From the NCBI GenBank assembly GCA_945889575.1, contig CAMDBY010000047.1:1-10439 (forward strand): 10,439 nucleotides of DNA. The letters are read 5' to 3'. Origin of the DNA: Bifidobacterium breve (GTDB lineage Bacteria > Actinomycetota > Acidimicrobiia > Acidimicrobiales > Ilumatobacteraceae). Positions within the stretch are counted from its first letter, which is position 1, and every line of letters begins with the position of its first letter. The position numbers were made by a program, and so were the translations under genes. The notes beneath the pieces are model-generated. The model was not told the DNA's origin, did no database searches, and saw only the letters and a list, made by a program, of their open reading frames with translations. Shown piece by piece: positions 6,197-10,439 of the stretch.

Positions 6197-6237
6197 GAAC
6201 ACGGTGCCTGTCTATTACTGTTGGTATCGCCGTGTTC
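6197..6237 (+). repeat. Inverted repeat / possible RNA hairpin spanning the smc start codon
   Basis: GAACACGG (6197-6204) is the exact reverse complement of CCGTGTTC (6230-6237), with a 25-nt spacer. The arms extend inward by one G-T wobble and one G-C pair, giving up to 10 paired positions. The right arm covers the GTG start of smc (6232-6234). In an mRNA starting upstream of the left arm, the start codon would be buried in the stem. As DNA it could instead be an operator. No poly-T tract follows, so it is not an intrinsic terminator. The pairing is seen directly; any function is inference. Confidence 0.45.
6216..6221 (+). promoter_or_regulatory. Candidate -10 element for smc
   Basis: TACTGT fits the loose TAnnnT pattern and would start transcription about 4 nt before the smc GTG. 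That would make a nearly leaderless mRNA lacking the left arm of the inverted repeat. smc has no Shine-Dalgarno site, which fits. The neighbouring TCTATT (6211-6216) is an alternative. No -35 is evident, so confidence is low. Confidence 0.22.
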
Positions 6238-9200
6238 CTTAAATCTCTCACCCTCAAGGGCTTCAAGTCCTTTGCCGATTCCACCGTCCTTGAAATGGAG
6301 CCAGGTGTCACCGTTGTGGTCGGTCCAAACGGTTCGGGCAAGTCGAATGTTGTCGATGCCATTGCGTGGGTATTGGGCGCGCAAGCACCTAGTTCTGTGC
6401 GAAGCCAAAAGATGGAAGATGTCATCTTTAGTGGCACAAACAAGCGTGCAGCACTTGGTCGTGCTGAGGTAACACTCACACTTGATAACTCTGCTGGCCT
6501 GTTACCTCTTGATTTTTCTGAAATCAGTGTGTCGCGAACATTGTTCCGCAACGGTGACAGCGAATATTCCATCAATGGCGTTGAATGCCGGTTGCTTGAT
6601 GTGCAGGAACTTTTGTCTGATGCAGGTGTAGGGCGTCAACAGCACGTCATCATCAGTCAGGGCCAAATTGATGCGGTACTTACCGCTCGCGCAGAAGACC
6701 GTCGCGCCATTATTGAAGAAGCTGCAGGCGTTCTGAAGTATCGCAAGCGCAAAGAAAAGGCCGAGCGTCGTTTAGAGGCAACTGAAGTCAACTTGTTGCG
6801 CGTACAAGATCTCATTCGTGAAGTGCGTCGCCAACTGCGCCCACTAGAGCGTCAAGCAGAAGCTGCTCGTCGTCACGGAGAAATCGTTGGAGAACTTCGT
6901 GCATTGCGTTTGTTCTTGTCAGGCCGCGAAGTTGCGTCGTTGCGTGCTCGACTCACTGCTCTTGCCGGAGAGAAACTCGCTGGTGATTCGGGCGAAAAAG
7001 AAATTCGACAGAAACTGGCCGCACTAGACACCGAAGTATTGGCAGCGGAGGCAGATTTGTCTGCTCGCGGCGAATCGGGCGTCAACGACGAATTGATGCG
7101 TGTCGAACAGTTGCGTGAACGCGCACGTGGACTAGCCGCAGTGATTGCAGAACGCCGACGTTCCATGGAACGCGATCAGGGTCAACTCATCGCAGATGAT
7201 GTTGTGGCAGCACTCGAAGCCGATGCGGCACAAATGCGTGAAGAACTGATTGACGTTGAGCGCAGTCTTGCTATTGCCATGCCAGAAAATGATTCGTTGC
7301 AAGTAGAAGAAGAAACATTCGAGCGTGAGCGCACCGAACAAGGTCTCTTCCACATGGTGCAAAGCAATGAAGCATCAAACGCTGCAGCGGAAGTACGTGG
7401 CGAGCTTCGCACATTGCGCAACACTGTGGAACAAGGTGCTGGCGAAGCTCAGAAGATGCAGGCTCGTACCGAGCAATTAGTTGCACACGATGCAGATGTT
7501 GCAGTCGGTATTGAGGGTTTGCAGTCTGAATTAGCTGATGCCGAAACTGAAGTGGGCTCATTGCGGGCTCAGTTAGTTGATGTCACAGAGACACGTGAAC
7601 AAATTGAGCTGCTGGGAGACGAAGCACAAGTAGCTCGCGCTTCAGCAGAACGTCGCAGTGCGCGTGCCTCCGCAAAACTAGAAGCTTTGGAAGAAGCAGT
7701 CGCTTCATCCCGGGCGCGCATCGGTGCTGAACATCTAGCCAATGTTTCCGGAGTAATCGGTGCGCTGGTAGATCTTCTTGACGTCGATGCTGGCTGGGAT
7801 GCAGCGGTGAAAGCGTCACTTGGTGAAGCACTTGCCGCTATTGTTGTGTCTGACTCATCATCTGCTCGCCGGGCGATTGAAGCACTGCAGGCTGTTGATC
7901 ACAATGGTGCAGTTCTTGCCCTCGGAATTAGTCAGAATGCATCAACCTCATTGCCTTCTGGCGTTCAATCAGTTCGCTCACATGTTCGACCTGCATCTGG
8001 TGCGCCTGCCGCCTTGGCCGCATTGCTCGATTCTCTGTTGTCGCATATTGGTTGTGCTGATGATTTAGATGCAGCAATTGCAGTTGTAGAAAATTCATCC
8101 TCTGCCACTGTTGTTACTCGCCGTGGTGACCGTTTGTCTCCATCTGGTTGGCGTCTCGGTGCTGCTGATGATCTTGGTTCTCAAGAAGTCATTGATCGCA
8201 CCCGTATTGAAGTTGAATCAGCAGTCACTGATCTTGCTCGACTTGCTAGCGAAGTGGAATCTGCAAAGACTCGTCTCGTTGCAGCTCGCCAGGAAGGAAC
8301 ACAACTTCAAACACAAATTGATCGTCAGTTGGTTGTGGTTGAAAGTGCCTCAGACAAATTGACTACGGCCATCAATGATCGTCGCGCCAATGCGGCCGAA
8401 CAACAGATCACTCGCGATGCCACAAATGAGACACGCACACGCCTGACGCAATATCAACAGCGCGTTTTGGAACTGGAAGCAATTCTGCCCGGTCTTGAAG
8501 AATCAGAAGCAGCAGAAGTTGCAGCCGCGCGTGCTCAGACAGAAGAGCGTGCCACCATTGATGCTAAATCAGCACACCTAGTGCTGCGCCGCAAAGACCT
8601 TGATGTTCGCGTCGCTGGCTTGCGTGAGCGTGAACAATTCCTGAAGCAACGCGCAAGCGATACCGAGCGACGTCTTGAAGTGGACTCTGCTGCTCGCCTT
8701 GAGGCTGGTACTCGTCGTCAGAAAATCGAAGCAGCGCTTGTTGCGGTCGGGTTGCTGTCCGACCTAGTTGAAACTCACAGAGCGTCAACGGAAGCACGGC
8801 TTGCTGAATTGCACGAGATGCGTCGTCGTCAAAGTGACGAAGTGCGCGCTGTCGCAACCCGCCTTGATAACGCACGCCGTGGACGCCACGAAGCAGAACG
8901 GCAACTCGAAGAACTGCGTGAACGTGTTCGCCGGGTTGATGTTGAAGAAGCAGAAGCTCGCATGCGCTTAGAAGCTGCCGTTGAAATGATTCGTCGTGAT
9001 CTTGAAGTAGAGCCAGAAGCAGCTGAGGCTGCACCAATGCCAGAAGTCATTGAAGGTGTCACCCACGCAGATCGCGCCCGTGTCCTTGAACGAGACATTC
9101 GACTCATGGGCCCAATCAACCCTCTTGCACTGCAAGAGTTCACTGAACTGCAAGAGCGTCACCAGTTCCTTGAAGAGCAGCTGAACGACGTTCGGTCATC

Positions 9201-9714
9201 GCGACGAGAACTTGCCCAGATAATCGCAGCTGTCGACGTTGAAATTCAATCTGTATTTGCTGAAGCGTTTGCTGATGTCAGCGTGAACTTCACGAACCTC
9301 TTTGCGTTGTTGTTCCCAGGCGGTAAGGGCAAGTTGGTCCTTACAAATCCTGACGACATGTTGAACACAGGTATTGAAGTGGAAGCACAACCACCCGGCA
9401 AGACCTTTAAGAAGTTGTCATTGTTGTCAGGTGGAGAGCGTTCACTTACTGCGCTCGCGTATCTATTTGCTGTGTTCCGCAGCCGTCCTTCTCCGTTCTA
9501 TGTGATGGACGAAGTGGAAGCCGCTCTCGACGATGTCAACTTGCATCGTTTCCTTGGTCTCGTCAGTGAATTCCGTCGTGATGCGCAGCTCATCATTGTC
9601 AGTCACCAGAAGCGCACCATGGAAGCAGCCGATTGCCTCATGGGTGTTTCTATGCAGCCAGGTGGCTCATCAAAGGTCATCACTGAACGCTCCACTGACG
9701 CATTGACGCGCTAG
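6232..9714 (+). CDS. smc: Chromosome segregation/condensation ATPase SMC
   Basis: SMC is the core subunit of the SMC-ScpAB condensin, which loads on DNA and extrudes loops to organise and separate sister chromosomes. The 1160-residue protein is complete. The N-terminal ATPase head carries Walker A GPNGSGKSN (31-39) and the Q-loop region SQGQID (about 142-147). A first coiled coil runs from about 165 to 503. The hinge is at about 504-653, opening with GVIGALVDLLDVD. A second coiled coil runs to about 943. The C-terminal head has the ABC signature LSGGE (1065-1069), Walker B FYVMDE with Asp1093 and Glu1094, and the D-loop ALDD. Near the hinge end the usual double Gly reads LGAADD. The start is GTG 6232, giving the standard FLKSLTLKGFKSFA N-terminus. 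There is no Shine-Dalgarno, and an inverted repeat overlaps the start. The 48-nt gap after mutM may hold a promoter. No scpA or scpB lies in the window. Confidence 0.98.
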   Translation: MFLKSLTLKGFKSFADSTVLEMEPGVTVVVGPNGSGKSNVVDAIAWVLGAQAPSSVRSQKMEDVIFSGTNKRAALGRAEVTLTLDNSAGLLPLDFSEISVSRTLFRNGDSEYSINGVECRLLDVQELLSDAGVGRQQHVIISQGQIDAVLTARAEDRRAIIEEAAGVLKYRKRKEKAERRLEATEVNLLRVQDLIREVRRQLRPLERQAEAARRHGEIVGELRALRLFLSGREVASLRARLTALAGEKLAGDSGEKEIRQKLAALDTEVLAAEADLSARGESGVNDELMRVEQLRERARGLAAVIAERRRSMERDQGQLIADDVVAALEADAAQMREELIDVERSLAIAMPENDSLQVEEETFERERTEQGLFHMVQSNEASNAAAEVRGELRTLRNTVEQGAGEAQKMQARTEQLVAHDADVAVGIEGLQSELADAETEVGSLRAQLVDVTETREQIELLGDEAQVARASAERRSARASAKLEALEEAVASSRARIGAEHLANVSGVIGALVDLLDVDAGWDAAVKASLGEALAAIVVSDSSSARRAIEALQAVDHNGAVLALGISQNASTSLPSGVQSVRSHVRPASGAPAALAALLDSLLSHIGCADDLDAAIAVVENSSSATVVTRRGDRLSPSGWRLGAADDLGSQEVIDRTRIEVESAVTDLARLASEVESAKTRLVAARQEGTQLQTQIDRQLVVVESASDKLTTAINDRRANAAEQQITRDATNETRTRLTQYQQRVLELEAILPGLEESEAAEVAAARAQTEERATIDAKSAHLVLRRKDLDVRVAGLREREQFLKQRASDTERRLEVDSAARLEAGTRRQKIEAALVAVGLLSDLVETHRASTEARLAELHEMRRRQSDEVRAVATRLDNARRGRHEAERQLEELRERVRRVDVEEAEARMRLEAAVEMIRRDLEVEPEAAEAAPMPEVIEGVTHADRARVLERDIRLMGPINPLALQEFTELQERHQFLEEQLNDVRSSRRELAQIIAAVDVEIQSVFAEAFADVSVNFTNLFALLFPGGKGKLVLTNPDDMLNTGIEVEAQPPGKTFKKLSLLSGGERSLTALAYLFAVFRSRPSPFYVMDEVEAALDDVNLHRFLGLVSEFRRDAQLIIVSHQKRTMEAADCLMGVSMQPGGSSKVITERSTDALTR

Positions 9715-9722
9715 GAACTCTT

Positions 9723-10439
9723 ATGCTCGCCTCGGCTACGACAAACATTGCCATCGCTCTTGGTACTAGCGGCGTTGGGGTAGCGATTCTTGTTGTCCTT
9801 CGCAGCCGCAGCAAGCGCACTCGTGTATCAGCGAGTCCTGTAGTTGAGACGGTTGTCGATAAATTGCCCGTCGTAGTTCCTGAAGTTGTTGTTCCGGAAG
9901 TAGCTGTTGCGCCAAGCGTTCGTGAAAAAGCAGGGCGTACACGTTCCTTGTTCGCCTCGGCATTTCAGTCCATCCGCGGGCGCAGCATTGATGCTGCGAC
10001 ATGGGATGAATTAGAAGAAACATTGTTGCTTGCCGATATTGGCATTGGGTTAGCGACACGATTGCTTGATCCGTTGCGAGCCGCCGTAAAGGACGGTTCG
10101 TTGCGCTCGCCAGACGAAGTAATTGCTGCGTTACGTGATGGCATGACAGCTCAATTGGCAACTTCTGATCGGTCGTTGCATCTTGATGCTGTTGGTTCAC
10201 CCAATGTTTGGTTGTTCGTTGGCGTCAATGGTGTCGGTAAAACCACCACCATCGGAAAAATTGCTACGGCTCAAGCCGCACAAGGCAGAACTGTGCTGAT
10301 GGCGGCTGGCGATACCTTTCGTGCCGCAGCAGCTGAACAGTTGCAGGTGTGGGCGGAACGCTCCGGTGCCGCATTTGTGCGAGGGGCTGAAGGGGGAGAC
10401 CCAGCGTCGGTCATTTTCGATGGAATTCAGAGTGCCGCG
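9723..10439 (+). CDS. ftsY: Signal recognition particle receptor FtsY, cut by the right window edge
   Basis: FtsY is the SRP receptor GTPase. It docks Ffh-bound ribosomes at the membrane for co-translational insertion. The first 239 codons are present and the frame is open to the last base. A hydrophobic stretch at about 8-26 followed by RSRSKRTR looks like an N-terminal membrane anchor, as in other actinobacterial FtsY and unlike the E. coli protein. A short Val/Pro/Glu-rich linker (37-62, with VVVPEV-type repeats) replaces the long acidic A domain. The helical N domain follows, with WDELEETLLLADIG at about 98-111. The G domain starts with the G1 P-loop GVNGVGKTT (167-175) and DTFRAAAAEQL (197-207), then GGDPASV. 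The remaining G motifs and C-terminus lie outside. ATG 9723 follows the smc stop by 8 nt, with AGGA at 9713-9716 as a weak ribosome-binding site. The DTFRAAAAEQL motif and the N-terminal anchor favour FtsY over Ffh, as does position after smc. Confidence 0.95.
   Translation, partial: MLASATTNIAIALGTSGVGVAILVVLRSRSKRTRVSASPVVETVVDKLPVVVPEVVVPEVAVAPSVREKAGRTRSLFASAFQSIRGRSIDAATWDELEETLLLADIGIGLATRLLDPLRAAVKDGSLRSPDEVIAALRDGMTAQLATSDRSLHLDAVGSPNVWLFVGVNGVGKTTTIGKIATAQAAQGRTVLMAAGDTFRAAAAEQLQVWAERSGAAFVRGAEGGDPASVIFDGIQSAA

Noticed and set aside
8564..9037. 157-codon open frame on the minus strand inside smc
   Set aside because: Its composition (Leu, Gln, Arg, His) is what the reverse strand of a Glu/Ala/Arg-rich coiled coil gives. 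There is no start signal and no recognisable domain, and the sense frame is unquestionably smc.
1..10439. A previously undescribed defence, mobile or biosynthetic system
   Set aside because: Every sizeable gene belongs to a known family in a conserved housekeeping order. There are no repeats of CRISPR type, transposases, integrases, toxin-antitoxin pairs or reverse transcriptases.

Overview
The window is an ordinary but well-preserved stretch of actinobacterial chromosome. It holds eleven complete genes plus a 5'-truncated and a 3'-truncated gene at the edges. The best guess for the organism is a member of Actinomycetota with intermediate GC (roughly half by eye). An aquatic Acidimicrobiia-type lineage would fit, but only the phylum is reasonably supported. 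The evidence is the order rsmD - coaD - SepIVA-like coiled-coil gene - DUF177 - (rpmF, plsX, acpP) - rnc - mutM - smc - ftsY. Apart from the three bracketed genes, this matches the Rv2927c-Rv2926c-rnc-fpg-smc-ftsY block of mycobacteria. FtsY also has an N-terminal membrane segment, as in other actinobacteria.

Layout. 2-727 (+) is a classical short-chain dehydrogenase/reductase that has lost its N-terminus to the window edge. It converges with 731-916 (-), a 61-residue zinc-ribbon protein of unknown function. That gene diverges, across 18 bp, from rsmD at 935. From 935 to the right edge everything is on the + strand and tightly packed: rsmD (16S rRNA m2G966 methyltransferase), coaD (CoA biosynthesis), a SepIVA/DivIVA-like coiled-coil protein, a DUF177 protein, rpmF (ribosomal protein L32), plsX (phospholipid precursor), acpP-like carrier protein, rnc (RNase III), mutM (Fpg), smc (chromosome condensation) and ftsY (SRP receptor, cut by the right edge). 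Within this run, gaps range from overlaps of 8, 4 and 1 nt to 23 nt. The two exceptions are 71 nt before rpmF and 48 nt before smc, which are the likeliest internal promoter or regulatory sites. No stretch over 300 bases lacks a gene, and there are no RNA genes, mobile elements or CRISPR arrays.

How the genes work together. The cluster couples ribosome and RNA maturation (RsmD, DUF177, L32, RNase III), acyl-carrier and membrane lipid supply (CoaD makes the CoA precursor that supplies the phosphopantetheine arm of ACP; PlsX takes acyl groups from ACP), cell growth and division (SepIVA-like), DNA repair and chromosome organisation (MutM, SMC) and membrane protein targeting (FtsY). I see no defence, mobile or biosynthetic system. 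The items most worth a second look are an 8-bp perfect inverted repeat that spans the smc start codon, the small antisense zinc-ribbon gene, the divergent ACP, and the merging of a mycobacterial-type and a Firmicutes-type gene order.
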